64,000 nt of DNA from Streptomyces viridochromogenes (GCF_001270495.1 NZ_LGUR01000002.1:2633-66632), one strand, 5' to 3'; counted from the first letter of the stretch, positions 8,097 to 17,715 are shown. Translations and numbers: made by a program. The notes: generated from the sequence alone by a model not told the origin.

Positions 8097-8399
8097 GTGG
8101 TGTCCGAGGACGCCAGACAGACCGGGGAGAGGATCTGCGGTGGCTGCGGTGAACGGCTGAGGCCGGAAGCCCAGCCCCGGGCTGTCTTCTGCTCGTCGGC
8201 CTGTCGGGCCAGGCAGTGGCGGACTGCACAGCGGTTGCGCAGGCGCCTGGCGGCCGTCCGGAGCGGTGTCGGCGAGGCGGAGTGTCCGGAGTGCGGAGTG
8301 CGGTGGGTGGCAGAAGTCGATCGCCGATCGGACGCCCTGTACTGCTCGCCACGGTGTCGTACGAGGGCTTGGCGCAAGAGGCAGGCTGCGTTCGCGTAG
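8097..8399 (+). CDS. Small protein with two zinc-finger-like Cys4 motifs
   Basis: The product is 100 residues from GTG 8097. It has two similar Cys clusters: CGGCGERL with FCSSAC (residues 14-34) and CPECGVRW with YCSPRC (about 64-86), each followed by an Arg-rich stretch (RARQWRTAQRLRRR and RTRAWRKRQ). The duplication suggests two treble-clef or zinc-ribbon units that bind nucleic acid. It is followed by two genes of plasmid-like character. The exact role is unknown. Confidence 0.65.
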   Translation: MVSEDARQTGERICGGCGERLRPEAQPRAVFCSSACRARQWRTAQRLRRRLAAVRSGVGEAECPECGVRWVAEVDRRSDALYCSPRCRTRAWRKRQAAFA

Positions 8400-8572
8400 G
8401 CGTCACCGTGACGGCTTCGCGAACGCCGCACCGGAGACGTCCTGATCGTCCGTCAACTACCTTCCAGTAAGGCTTGTTTAGCCGGAATCGGAGGGTCCAG
8501 ACTGGCGCCACTTCGCATGCCGGTGTCACCGTCGGCGTCAGCCGCCCCCGGCATGCAGGGGTGGTGATCGCC

Positions 8573-9559
8573 ATGCCCAGCATGATCGGGTCGGTCAGCC
8601 AGACCCGCTACGAGCAGATCGTCGCCGAACTGCGTGAAGTCGTCGAACAGCAGAGCCGGGGCTCGTTCACGATCGGTGACCGCGCCCTGGAAGTCGAGCC
8701 GGTCAGGCCCAGCGGGGGCGTCCCGGACGCCGAATGGACGATCAAGCAGTCCCTGATGCGGCTGGCCGAGGACATCGGCCTGACGTTCAGCACGGTCAAG
8801 AACGCCAGGTGGGCCGCATCACGCTGGCCGAAAGAGCAGCGTCAGACGGGTGTGTCGTTCTCGATCCACCGCATCCTGGCGCGGATCGAGGATGACGAGG
8901 AGCGGTTCGCAGCGGTCAAGACCCCGCCCGAGGGCAGACCACGGTGGACAGCAGACGACGCGAAGCGGCGCGTAGGGTGGACGGTCGACAGCCCGGAGAC
9001 GCCACAGGAGAAGATCACCGCCATTCACCACCTGGCCCAGGACGAGGAAGTGGCCGCGACGGTGACCACCGATTTCCTGAAGCGTCCGCAGGTCGCGGCG
9101 AAAGTCTCCACGGAGAACAAAGTCCGGGCGGTGGAGGAGTTCACGCGGGACGAGAAGGTCGCGGCGACCGCCGCGACCAGCCTGCTGCGCAGGCCCGACA
9201 TCGCGTTCAAGGCGATGGGCGACGACACCGCCCGCTACCAGGTCAACCATGCCCAGAACGAACGCAGCCGACAGGCCCGCGAGGACTTCGACCACACCAG
9301 CCCCGTCGCTCCGGCGGTGAGGCACATCGAGCGGAGCATGGAGTTCCTGGACCTGGTCACGGCCCTCCACTCCTTCGTCGCGGCCGCCGGCCGGATCGTC
9401 CCGAGCCTGCGCAACCACGTCTTCGGCGACGACGAGCGCACGATCGTGCACGAGAACGTCGCCCGCTGCCGCGCGACCCTCGACTGGGTCGAGACGGCCG
9501 TGGACACGGGCAAGGTCGACGTCGATGACGAACTGGCGCGTCTGCTGAAGGATGAGTAA
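8573..9559 (+). CDS. DUF6192-like protein with internal repeats
   Basis: I took ATG 8573 (MPSMIGSVSQTRYEQIVAEL) as the start; the frame is open further up to 8474. The product is 328 residues. Residues 10-110 contain a predicted HTH-like part (LAEDIGLTFSTVKNARWAAS). Residues 150-215 hold two copies of a motif of the form D-E-x-VAAT-x-x-T-x-x-L-x-RP-x-x-A-x-K. An all-helical end follows. From memory this matches the actinobacterial family labelled DUF6192, which often occurs on mobile elements. It ends two bases before the next gene, so the two are probably cotranscribed. Confidence 0.65.
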   Translation: MPSMIGSVSQTRYEQIVAELREVVEQQSRGSFTIGDRALEVEPVRPSGGVPDAEWTIKQSLMRLAEDIGLTFSTVKNARWAASRWPKEQRQTGVSFSIHRILARIEDDEERFAAVKTPPEGRPRWTADDAKRRVGWTVDSPETPQEKITAIHHLAQDEEVAATVTTDFLKRPQVAAKVSTENKVRAVEEFTRDEKVAATAATSLLRRPDIAFKAMGDDTARYQVNHAQNERSRQAREDFDHTSPVAPAVRHIERSMEFLDLVTALHSFVAAAGRIVPSLRNHVFGDDERTIVHENVARCRATLDWVETAVDTGKVDVDDELARLLKDE

Positions 9560-9561
9560 GC

Positions 9562-9981
9562 ATGCCCCGCGCCTCACGGCGGCGGGGCGACGCAGCCAGA
9601 CGCCACGCGGACACCGTCCGGTTCGTGCTGTTCGAGGCCAGACCCGTCGGCCTTGAGTTCCGGCAGCTGGTGCGCGCCAGCGACCTTTCACCCAGTCAGG
9701 TCCGTGCCGGACTGGCGGCGTTGAAGGAGCAGGCGGCGGAGAAGGGCTGGCCCCCGCTGACCTGGACCAGGGAGGCCGGCTACCAGCTGGGGGCGGAGCA
9801 GGCGGTGCTGGAGGCATACGAACGGGCGGTGGTCAGGGAGAAGCTGACCGAGTTCCGCAGGTTCATCACCGGCACCGTCGTCCCGCACGCTGCCGCTCAC
9901 CCGGGCGACAAGTGGATCCGCCACATCGTCGCCCAGCTCAACTCGATCGAGTCCACTCTCGACCTCATCGCCAGCTCCTGA
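9562..9981 (+). CDS. Winged-helix protein, RacP-like
   Basis: The product is 139 residues. Residues 15-75 read as a winged helix (VRFVLFEARPVGLEFRQLVR, LSPSQVRAGLAALKEQ, then a wing ending GYQLG). A helical tail follows (AVVREKLTEFRRFITGTVVP). Proteins called RacP in actinobacterial plasmids have this shape, but that match is from memory. It is coupled to the DUF6192-like gene and probably binds DNA. Confidence 0.55.
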   Translation: MPRASRRRGDAARRHADTVRFVLFEARPVGLEFRQLVRASDLSPSQVRAGLAALKEQAAEKGWPPLTWTREAGYQLGAEQAVLEAYERAVVREKLTEFRRFITGTVVPHAAAHPGDKWIRHIVAQLNSIESTLDLIASS

Positions 9982-10038
9982 CCTGCGGTGGGGCGTCCTG
10001 CGGGCGGCCCCGCCGCACTAGTTCGAAGGCACCCTGCC

Positions 10039-10888
10039 ATGCGTCGCCGTCGCTACCCCTCGGACACCACCAATGCCGAATGGGCATTGCTCGAAGGGCT
10101 GCTTCCCACCCCGGCCTGCGAGACCAGCAGGGGCGGCCGGCCGGAGAAGCATCCCCCGCCGCGAGATCGTCGACGCGATCCGCTACGTCGTCGACACCGG
10201 CTGCAAGTGGCGGGCCCTTCCCTCCGACTACCCGCCCTGGCGCACGGTCTGGGGATTCATGGCCCGCTGGGCCGCGGCCGGGATCATCGGCCAGATCCGG
10301 GACCAGTTGGCAAGCCGGATCCGCCGGGACATAGGCAAAGGCCCCCGAGCAGTTGCCACCGTCATCGACTCCCAGAGCGTGAAAGCCGCCGAGACCGTCT
10401 CCAAGGCCACCCGCGGCTACGACGCAGGCAAGAAAATCAACGGCCGCAAGCGCCACCTGGTCGTCGACACCCGCGGCCTGCCCCTCATGGTCATGGTCAC
10501 CCCCGCCGACCTGCACGACGCCGCAGCCGCCAAGGAAGTCCTCTTCCGCCTGCGGCTGATGCACCCCGAGATCACGATCGTTTGGGCCGACTCCGCATAC
10601 GCCGGAAAGCTCGTCGGCTGGGCGAAACAGCACCTCAACCTCACCATCAAACCCGTCAGCCGCCCCAAGGACGCCTCCGGCTTCGTCGTGCTGCCCCGCC
10701 GCTGGGTCGTCGAACGGAGCCTTGCCTGGATGATGCACGCCCGCCGCCACGCGAGGGACTACGAACGCCTCATCCAGCACTCCGAAACACTGATCACCTG
10801 GGCTGCCATCACCCTCATGACCAGGCGTCTCGCACGCAAAGGCGCCACCCCGAGCTGGCCGAGGAACCATGCGCCGACCGACGTCTGA
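10039..10888 (+). pseudogene. IS5-family transposase with a +1 frameshift
   Basis: The gene starts at ATG 10039 (MRRRRYPSDTTNAEWALLEG) and is in frame to GGRPEKH, then needs a shift at a run of five C (10153-10157). The rest (PRREIVDAIRYVVDTGCKWR to the stop at 10888) is complete, including VIDSQSVKAAET, IVWADSAYAG and RRWVVERSLAWM. One extra C explains the break. It may be real decay, a sequencing error in a homopolymer, or slippage-based control. It lies directly after the winged-helix gene. Confidence 0.85.
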
Positions 10889-11084
10889 GCGAGTTCCGAT
10901 TCCTGGTCAGGAGACCCATGATCTCGGCGCTGCATTTCGTCCCGGACGCAAGCAGCCGGGCATCCAGACCGGGAGGGAGCCGGGAAGGAACTGTGGTGAG
11001 CTGATCACCTCGAGACTCCGCAACTCTGCGCCAAGTGGCGCGGTGGAGGTGTAGCACCCGCGAGCGCCGCCGCGCCACTCGGCA

Positions 11085-11145
11085 TGGCGTTGGCGACCGT
11101 CAAGCGCAGCGACGACCAGATGGGCTTCGTCGTGCTGCCGCGCCC
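11085..11145 (+). pseudogene. Short remnant of an IS5 transposase
   Basis: The translated piece ATVKRSDDQMGFVVLPR is the block before the distal catalytic Glu in IS5 transposases (compare GFVVLPRRWVVER in the copy at 10039-10888). It breaks off before the Glu. No flanking transposase sequence is visible. Confidence 0.6.
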
Positions 11146-11202
11146 AGACAGTCGATGTGGCCGTCGACCTTGACCGGCCTTTCTTTAGCTGCCACATTTG
11201 TG

Positions 11203-11494
11203 CTGCATTCCATAATCCAGCACAGTGTGCCACAATCCGGCACGGAACTTTATGGGAGGAATGTTCGTGGCAGTCACGGCAGGCCCCGCCGGGTGGTGTC
11301 CTGCTCACCCCGCAGCGGTGGCAGCCGTTCTTCGTCGGCGGCGCCAGCCGCATCCGGGCGTGTGCAGCGGGGCACGCCGGGCGAACCTGGCTCTCCTCAA
11401 GCAGCACCACCTCATGGGGCGGGGCACCGAACTCCAAGGCATGCACCACGCAGTCCAGATGCTCTCGACCCGTCCACTGGTCGCCGGAGTACAC
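11203..11494 (-). CDS. Possible small zinc-ribbon protein
   Basis: The frame from GTG 11494 contains GREHLDCVVHALEFGAPPHE and then CHRCG and CRDCHEH, a C-x2-C/C-x2-C pair 11 residues apart that could bind zinc. The frame continues without a stop to 10907, which argues against a compact gene or for a lost 3' end. About 750 bp here (10889-11686) hold no other convincing gene. Low confidence. Confidence 0.25.
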
Positions 11495-11686
11495 CGCGAG
11501 CCCGGGTTACCCGTCAGCGTCCGCCTTCGATCGGACACGCCAGCCCTCGCCTGAGTGCGGGCCGCCCGTCCTGATCCGCGTCATTCACGACCATCCCGCA
11601 CATAGGCACGCAGTTGAAGACGTGCACGCCTGTGTCGCCGCGATGCACACCCCTCGATGAACAACAGCGCACAAAGGCTCGGAGAC

Positions 11687-13660
11687 ATGTCCCGCTTGAC
11701 TCATCTGACCAGCCCCTTCCAACTCGGGAAGCTCACAGTGCGCAATCGCATCGTGAGCACCCCGCACACCACGCGCTTTCCTCGGGATGGCTACATCACC
11801 GACGACTACATCGATTACTACAGGGAGAAGGCGCGCGGCGGTGTTGGCCTGCTCCAGTGCTTTGGCAGCATGACCGTGCACCCCTCCTCCCCGTACCAGG
11901 ACTGGGGCACCGTCAAGAACTGGGACGACTCCTCGCTGCCGACCTTCGAGAAGTTCGCCGAGGAGATGCACCGCTGGGGCGCGAAGGTGATGGCCCAGAT
12001 CACACACCGCGGCCGCCGTGGCAACGGATCGGTCACGGAGCAGGCGCTGGTGGCCCCCTCCCCCGTTCCGGAGAAAGTCAGCCGTACGGTGCCGAGAGCC
12101 CTGCGGGTCGACGAGATCAGGGAGATCGTGGCCGCGTACGCCGCAGCCGCCCGCCGGCTGCAACGGGCAGGGTTCGACGGCGCGGAGATCTCCGGCTACG
12201 CCAGGCACCTCATCGACCAGTTCTGGTCGCCGCAGATCAACCAGCGTGACGATGAGTACGGTGGCTCGTTCGTCAACCGGATGCGTTTCGGCGTCGAGGT
12301 CATCGAATCGGTGCGGGAAGCCGTCGGCAGCGATTTCACCGTCGGACTGCGGATCAGCGGCGACGAGCTGATTCCGGGGGGCAGAGGCATCGAGGGCGCC
12401 AAGGAAATCGTCGCCTACCTCGACCAGCTCGGCTGCCTCGACTACTTCAGCGTGGCGGGTGCGACAGGGGAACCGGTGAGCATCGGGCACAGGGTGATCC
12501 CCGCGTTCGACGCACCTCAGGGCGTGTACGCCCAGTACGCCGCCGAAGTGAGGAAGGCGACCGACCTGCCGGTGCTCTACACCGGCAGGGTCAGCGACCC
12601 CGAGTTCGCCGACAGCCTCATCGCCGACGGCATCTGCGATCTGGTGGGCATGACCAGAGCGCTGATCGCGGACCCGCATCTGCCGAACAAGGTTGCCGCG
12701 GATGCCCTCCAGGACGTCAAGCCATGTGTCGCCATGCAGCAGGGATGCGTCGGCCGGGGGCCACAGGGCCTCTACACCGGCTGCACGCACAACCCCGTCA
12801 TCGGACGCGAGAAGGAACTCGTAGACATCGCACCCGCCCGGACGACCCGGCGTGTCCTCGTCATCGGTGGCGGGCCCGGCGGACTGGAGGCCGCACGGGT
12901 GGCGAGTTCGCGGGGACACCAAGTGACCCTGCTGGAGGCACGGCCGTTCCTCGGCGGGCGGGTGGCCATCAGCTCACGCGCACCGATGCGCCCCGAGTGG
13001 GGCCACTCGATCGACTGGCTGGTGCGCCAGGTGCGCGAGGCCGGCGTCGAGGTGCGCACGGGTGTTGAAGCCAACGCGAGGTTGGTCGCCGAGTTCGATC
13101 CCGACGCTGTCGTCGTCGCGACCGGCAGCACGCCGCACCTCCCGCAGCTTCCAGGCGCTGATCTGCTGGGAGTGATCACCGCCGAGGACGTGTTCGCCCA
13201 TCCGCCGCAGCTGGCCACGGGCGCATCCTGCCTCGTGATCGACCTGTTCGGGAACGCCGAGGCCGGCCTGGCGGCGCACGCACTGGCCGTCACCGGCAGC
13301 CGCGTGCGCATCCTCACCCCGTATCACATGATCGCCGAGATGGAGGAGAAGTCCACGCGCGAACCTGTGTACGACAACCTCTGTCGTGCGGGCGTGGAGA
13401 TCATCACTGATCAGGAAGTCGTCGCCATCCGACCGGGCGACTCGCTCACTGTGGATCTTGAGCAGGTCTACACGAGGGACGCCGGCAGCATCGAGGGACT
13501 GGAGCTGGTCGTTTTCAGCGACGGCGCCAGGCCGCGCGATGGTCTGTACGAGGAACTGAGGCCAGGGCCGTGGGAAACCCATCTCGTCGGGGACGCCGTG
13601 GCTCCGCGGGGCATCCTCGAAGCGATGCTGGAGGCGACCAGGGTCGCGCGCCAGCTGTGA
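11687..13660 (+). CDS. Old Yellow Enzyme/2,4-dienoyl-CoA reductase-like FMN-FAD oxidoreductase
   Basis: I chose ATG 11687 because GGAG lies 6 bases upstream; the product is 657 residues. Residues 5-345 form an FMN TIM barrel (GKLTVRNRIVSTPHT, AQITHRGRRGNG, DEYGGSFVNRMRF). Residues 380-500 begin with a dinucleotide-binding motif (VLVIGGGPGGLEAARVA). Between them is the iron-sulfur segment CVAMQQGC with a third Cys in TGCTHNP. The 2,4-dienoyl-CoA reductase pattern is C-x2-C-x3-C-x11-C; here the second Cys is Met, so one of four ligands is missing. It probably reduces enoates or opens a stereochemically complex substrate with NAD(P)H; the substrate is unknown. It stands alone. Confidence 0.85.
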   Translation: MSRLTHLTSPFQLGKLTVRNRIVSTPHTTRFPRDGYITDDYIDYYREKARGGVGLLQCFGSMTVHPSSPYQDWGTVKNWDDSSLPTFEKFAEEMHRWGAKVMAQITHRGRRGNGSVTEQALVAPSPVPEKVSRTVPRALRVDEIREIVAAYAAAARRLQRAGFDGAEISGYARHLIDQFWSPQINQRDDEYGGSFVNRMRFGVEVIESVREAVGSDFTVGLRISGDELIPGGRGIEGAKEIVAYLDQLGCLDYFSVAGATGEPVSIGHRVIPAFDAPQGVYAQYAAEVRKATDLPVLYTGRVSDPEFADSLIADGICDLVGMTRALIADPHLPNKVAADALQDVKPCVAMQQGCVGRGPQGLYTGCTHNPVIGREKELVDIAPARTTRRVLVIGGGPGGLEAARVASSRGHQVTLLEARPFLGGRVAISSRAPMRPEWGHSIDWLVRQVREAGVEVRTGVEANARLVAEFDPDAVVVATGSTPHLPQLPGADLLGVITAEDVFAHPPQLATGASCLVIDLFGNAEAGLAAHALAVTGSRVRILTPYHMIAEMEEKSTREPVYDNLCRAGVEIITDQEVVAIRPGDSLTVDLEQVYTRDAGSIEGLELVVFSDGARPRDGLYEELRPGPWETHLVGDAVAPRGILEAMLEATRVARQL

Positions 13661-13847
13661 CATGCGGTGCCCCAGGCCGACACGGATATCTCTACGGCCG
13701 ATGCGTGGCCCGGTATGTGCCTGGTGCCGTGAGGTGTGGCTGGGCTGAGGCCGAAAGCAGGTCGCGGGTGGTGTCGTGGGAAGGCTCGTTGTCAGACCCC
13801 GCGCCTAGCCTTACAGCTACAGGTCGGTTTCGGCGCATGGGGGTTGC

Positions 13848-16800
13848 GTGGCATTCGACGGTGGGCGGGTCGCTGCTCGCGGGTTCCAGTATCAGTATCT
13901 GCGCACGGTCGAGGCACTGCTGGCCAGTGTGCGCACCGGCAAGGCGGCTGTCTGCCGCATCGAGGGGCCCGGGGATACGGTGTCGCTCCAGCATACGGAT
14001 TCGGTGGATTTTGATCTGACCGACGCCGATGGCCGCTCGCTGATGGCGGTCCAGGTGAAGAGCGCCGGAGCGGGACGGACTGTGCGGGCACGCGAGGCGG
14101 CGGCGGTGCTGGTGCATCTGGTCACCGGGATCGACGCCGAGCAATACCAGCTGATCACCTCGGCCGTACCGGATGAGGGATGTCTGCGGCTGGCCGAGCT
14201 GTTGCGCCATAACCGCGGTGACGTGCCACGGATCAAGGCCGAGCTGAAGAACCTTCTGGTGAAGGCCCCTGCTGCGTGGGGTATCTGTCAGGCGCTGCCG
14301 GAGGAGCATTGGGAGCGTCTGGCGCGTGCGGGGGTCGAGTTCGATGGCCGCAGCGACGGGCAGCTGCGTGCGGATCTCAATGACGCGCTGCGCGCCGAAC
14401 GGGGGCGTGCCGGGCAGGGATTGTCGCGTAGGGCCGGAGGGCTGGTGCTGGGTCATTTGGTGGCCGAGGTCCTGCGCCGTGCGGCCGACCCTGGCCTGGC
14501 GGACTGGGATGTGCGGGATTTTCACCGGTCGGTGCTGGTCGGCGACGAGGAGTTGATTGCGGCTGTCGGCCGGCAGGAATTCGGGATCGTCTACGGACAG
14601 CTGCCGCCCATTCCGGAGGTGGTGCGCGCGGACCTCGTCGATGGGATCGGAGAGGTTCTCTCTCCCGGCGAGGAGGGCGCTGGGGGTGTGAGGACGTGTG
14701 TCGTCACCGGGCTGTCGGGGTTGGGAAAGTCGAGCCTGGCGGCGGCCCACATTGCTGATCAGGCCTTCCGCTATGACGCGGTGTTCTGGGTGGATGCCGA
14801 GAGTGAGGAGGCCTTGGTCGGGTCGTTTGCCCGCGTGCTGGCGCATCTGAACGGCAGTGAGGAACCGGCAGAGGTGCGGGATCCGCGGTTGGTACGCGAG
14901 CGGGTGCATGCCGCGTTGCAGTCCCTGCCGGGGCGGTGGCTGATGGTGTTCGACGATGCGAGCGCGCCCCTGGCCAGTGCCTGGATCCCGCGTCGCGGGC
15001 AAGGTCGGGTCATTGTCACGACGCTGGGCGGGCACTGGCACGGTGTGCAAGGGCGCATCGATCTGAGCCCGATGAGCGGTGAGGAAGCACTCTGCTTGCT
15101 GCGGCTGCGACTGGGCTTGAGTGAGAGCGAGGTTGAGCAGTACGCGGCGTCGCTGTCCCGGCTGGCCCAGGTACTGGAGTGCTGGCCGCTGGCGATTGAG
15201 GTGGCTTGTGGCTATCTGGTCAGCTGCGGTATCGGCGTGGACCGGCTTCCCGTCTACACGGATACGCTGATCCATCGGGCCGCGGACGATGAGCGGTCGG
15301 TGCCTGCCGGGTATCCGCGGACGCTGGCGGCGGCCGTGGCGCTGAGCACCGAGCGTCTGATCAGCGGCGCCCGCTCACGTGGTCTGCTGCAGCCGACCCT
15401 GGCGACGGTGGCCGCACTGTGCTGGCTTGCCCCTCGCCGGGCGCCGGTGCATCTGGCGTTGGCGAGTGCCTTCGTCGGCCCCAAAGTCCTGCCGCCGGCT
15501 CCCGGTTGGGTGGTGTTCGACGAGGCGCAGGTTCCGGTGCGCGAGGTCATCCGGGAACTGACCGATGTCTCCCTGGTGCGGTATGACGAGCCCCTGCCAA
15601 CCCGCAAGGAGGCTTTTCCGGGCAGTGACGACACGGTGTCGATGAACGCGGTGCTGCAGGACATTCTGGCCCGGCACCTGGGGCTGTCGCAGTCGGATGT
15701 GGCGGCGGGTCTGTCGCATGTGGCCTGTCACACTGACCGCTGGCTGCGCGGGGCCCTGCTCTCCGGGCAGGCGGAACGGACCTGGGAGCTGGCCCAGCAC
15801 GCCACTGCGTTGGTCGGGCACATCCGCTCCACGCGCACAGCCGACGGGTACACGGCCCTACTCATGGGCAATCTGGCGGCGTTTCACCATGCCCACGGCC
15901 AGTACGACGCCGCCCACAGCCTGCTGGAGCTGGAGCTGGAGTGGCTGGGCCGTGCCGGCGACCCGGACGAGGGGCTGGCGGCCCAGGCGCACACCCTGCT
16001 TGCACACCTTGCCCAGCTGCGCAAGCAAGCCGACGCCGGCCCCCGTGTTGCCGCCCATCTGCGTCCCGTGTTGTTCTACCTCCGCCAGCTCGACGGGCCG
16101 CCGCCCGAGCCCGTCGCCAACCTCGCGGCCGAGGCGTCACGGATCCTGCAAATGCGACTGCGCGACCAGCCGGACCCTGCGCTCGCGCAACTGCTGGAGG
16201 ACTTCCGTGCCCTGGCCGACGTGCTCCCCACCAAGACGACACAGGCGGTAAAGGACCTCCTCGCCGTCCAGGACCTGTTGGAACAGAGGGAAGCCGAACG
16301 CGCCGAACATACCGCCACCGCAGCCTTGGCCAGGAGCACCGATCCATGGTCTGCCGCCACGGCCGACCTCAAACGCCTCCTGGTCGAGGCGCTCGTCCTG
16401 CAGGACAAGTGGGAGCAGGCCGATGCTGCGCTCAGCGACTTTCTGCCTTATGCCGGCCCGCGCACGCTGTACGGGTTCGCCCTTCACCACCTGGTGCACA
16501 ACGTCGGCTGCAGCTGCGCCTGGACGTGGGTGACACAGGGAGAGCAGCGTGCGGTGGAACTTTTGGGACGGCTGCTGGAGGAAACCGGCATCGCCGAGAA
16601 TCCGGCGCTCGAGACGGCCACCGATGAGGCCCGGTTCATCCTGCTGCAGGTGGTGCACGACAGCTGGCGGGCCATGAACGGAAACTCCCAGTATGGGGAG
16701 TTCCTGGAGCAGATGAGCCGGCTCAACGACAAGACGTTCACCGAGCCCTACGACCCGGACAGCGTGTGGGAGCGGATCTACTCCGGCTTGATGCCGCGGC

Positions 16801-17546
16801 TGTCGGCCGTGATGGGTGAGACGGTGCACCGCAACTACCAGGAGGAGGGAGACGCCATCCTGGCCACCGGCCTGCCCTCGCTTGATCGGGATCCAGCGGT
16901 CAAAGACGCCTACGCGACTGCCCGCTGCCACGCGGTGCTGTCGTTGTCCACAGATCCGGTCTACGGCGGCCTCGCCGGACGCTCCACCATCGACCTCCTC
17001 CTGCCGGAAGCCCGAAAGTTCCTGCCCGGTCCGAAAGCTGTGGTCATCCTGCAACCCCACAAGATGGTCGGTGCCACCTCCCCCGACACCGGCAAGTCCA
17101 TCGAGCTTCAGGTCCACCGAGCCTGCGACAAGGGCCTGCGCCGCCTGGTCGGACCGCAGTCCACCCTCATCTCCCCCCAGCACCTCACCCTTGTGCTGAC
17201 CGGCCAGCAGCTGACTCTCGAACACGACGACGGCGCCGTCATCGCCCGCGCGACCGTACGAGCCTCCAGCCAATGGCGACAGGCGGCCCGCACCCGCCAC
17301 AGCGCGGTGGTCTACTTCGGCTACGGCTTCGCCCTCCACGACTCCCCCACACACCGGCGACTCATGGCCTCACCCACCGAACTCGGCCGCCACATCAACA
17401 GCGCCAGCGACAACGGCCTCCTCGCCGCAGGACTCGTATCCGTCCGCCTCCAACTCGCACCGTCCGTACAGCACCGGCCGCCGGCTACAGCCCGCCAGCA
17501 ACCCCGCCGGTCGACCCGCGCCCGACGGAGGAAACCTCACAGGTAA
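13848..17546 (+). CDS. Nuclease-STAND NTPase-helical repeat protein, Avs-like defence candidate
   Basis: The product is 1232 residues from GTG 13848. Residues 1-75 resemble the Cap4/DUF4297-type nuclease start (GGRVAARGFQYQYLRTVEAL, then VDFDLTDADG and AVQVKS, a D...QxK pattern). Residues 285-420 are an NB-ARC/STAND ATPase: Walker A GLSGLGKSS, Walker B WLMVFDDAS, and the sensor strand GRVIVTT. From about residue 600 the protein is helical and repeat-like (LAQHATALVG, AHSLLELELEWLGRAGDPDE), probably TPR-type sensing repeats. The last 30 residues are basic. Such nuclease-STAND-TPR proteins sense phage proteins and then cut DNA (Avs/AVAST family). A CRISPR array starts 170 bp downstream, which supports a defence role. 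The sensed ligand is unknown. Confidence 0.8.
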   Translation: MAFDGGRVAARGFQYQYLRTVEALLASVRTGKAAVCRIEGPGDTVSLQHTDSVDFDLTDADGRSLMAVQVKSAGAGRTVRAREAAAVLVHLVTGIDAEQYQLITSAVPDEGCLRLAELLRHNRGDVPRIKAELKNLLVKAPAAWGICQALPEEHWERLARAGVEFDGRSDGQLRADLNDALRAERGRAGQGLSRRAGGLVLGHLVAEVLRRAADPGLADWDVRDFHRSVLVGDEELIAAVGRQEFGIVYGQLPPIPEVVRADLVDGIGEVLSPGEEGAGGVRTCVVTGLSGLGKSSLAAAHIADQAFRYDAVFWVDAESEEALVGSFARVLAHLNGSEEPAEVRDPRLVRERVHAALQSLPGRWLMVFDDASAPLASAWIPRRGQGRVIVTTLGGHWHGVQGRIDLSPMSGEEALCLLRLRLGLSESEVEQYAASLSRLAQVLECWPLAIEVACGYLVSCGIGVDRLPVYTDTLIHRAADDERSVPAGYPRTLAAAVALSTERLISGARSRGLLQPTLATVAALCWLAPRRAPVHLALASAFVGPKVLPPAPGWVVFDEAQVPVREVIRELTDVSLVRYDEPLPTRKEAFPGSDDTVSMNAVLQDILARHLGLSQSDVAAGLSHVACHTDRWLRGALLSGQAERTWELAQHATALVGHIRSTRTADGYTALLMGNLAAFHHAHGQYDAAHSLLELELEWLGRAGDPDEGLAAQAHTLLAHLAQLRKQADAGPRVAAHLRPVLFYLRQLDGPPPEPVANLAAEASRILQMRLRDQPDPALAQLLEDFRALADVLPTKTTQAVKDLLAVQDLLEQREAERAEHTATAALARSTDPWSAATADLKRLLVEALVLQDKWEQADAALSDFLPYAGPRTLYGFALHHLVHNVGCSCAWTWVTQGEQRAVELLGRLLEETGIAENPALETATDEARFILLQVVHDSWRAMNGNSQYGEFLEQMSRLNDKTFTEPYDPDSVWERIYSGLMPRLSAVMGETVHRNYQEEGDAILATGLPSLDRDPAVKDAYATARCHAVLSLSTDPVYGGLAGRSTIDLLLPEARKFLPGPKAVVILQPHKMVGATSPDTGKSIELQVHRACDKGLRRLVGPQSTLISPQHLTLVLTGQQLTLEHDDGAVIARATVRASSQWRQAARTRHSAVVYFGYGFALHDSPTHRRLMASPTELGRHINSASDNGLLAAGLVSVRLQLAPSVQHRPPATARQQPRRSTRARRRKPHR

Positions 17547-17654
17547 GCGCAACTGCCACGCTACTGGCGACCCAAATCCACCTATCGGTCGGGCAGTTCA
17601 GGCCGAACCACGATAGGCAACCGCCGCCAGGCAGCGGCCCTCAACCCGCACGGT

Positions 17655-17715
17655 CAGACCATGTAAAGTGAACAAAAAACGCCTTGCTGATCTCCAAAAC
17701 CACAAGTGAGCAAGG
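17655..17715 (+). promoter_or_regulatory. Probable CRISPR leader end
   Basis: This A-rich stretch (for example GTGAACAAAAAACG) stands out from the surrounding GC-rich DNA and touches the first repeat. It contains CCTTGCT and GAGCAAGG as a small inverted repeat. Repeats nearest this side are the best conserved, as expected next to a leader. Confidence 0.5.

Noticed and set aside
9976..10912. CTCCTGACC at 9976 and its inverse near 10904 as terminal repeats of the IS5 element at 10039
   Set aside because: Only nine bases match, one end lies inside the winged-helix gene's stop, and no target duplication is visible, so the ends cannot be set.
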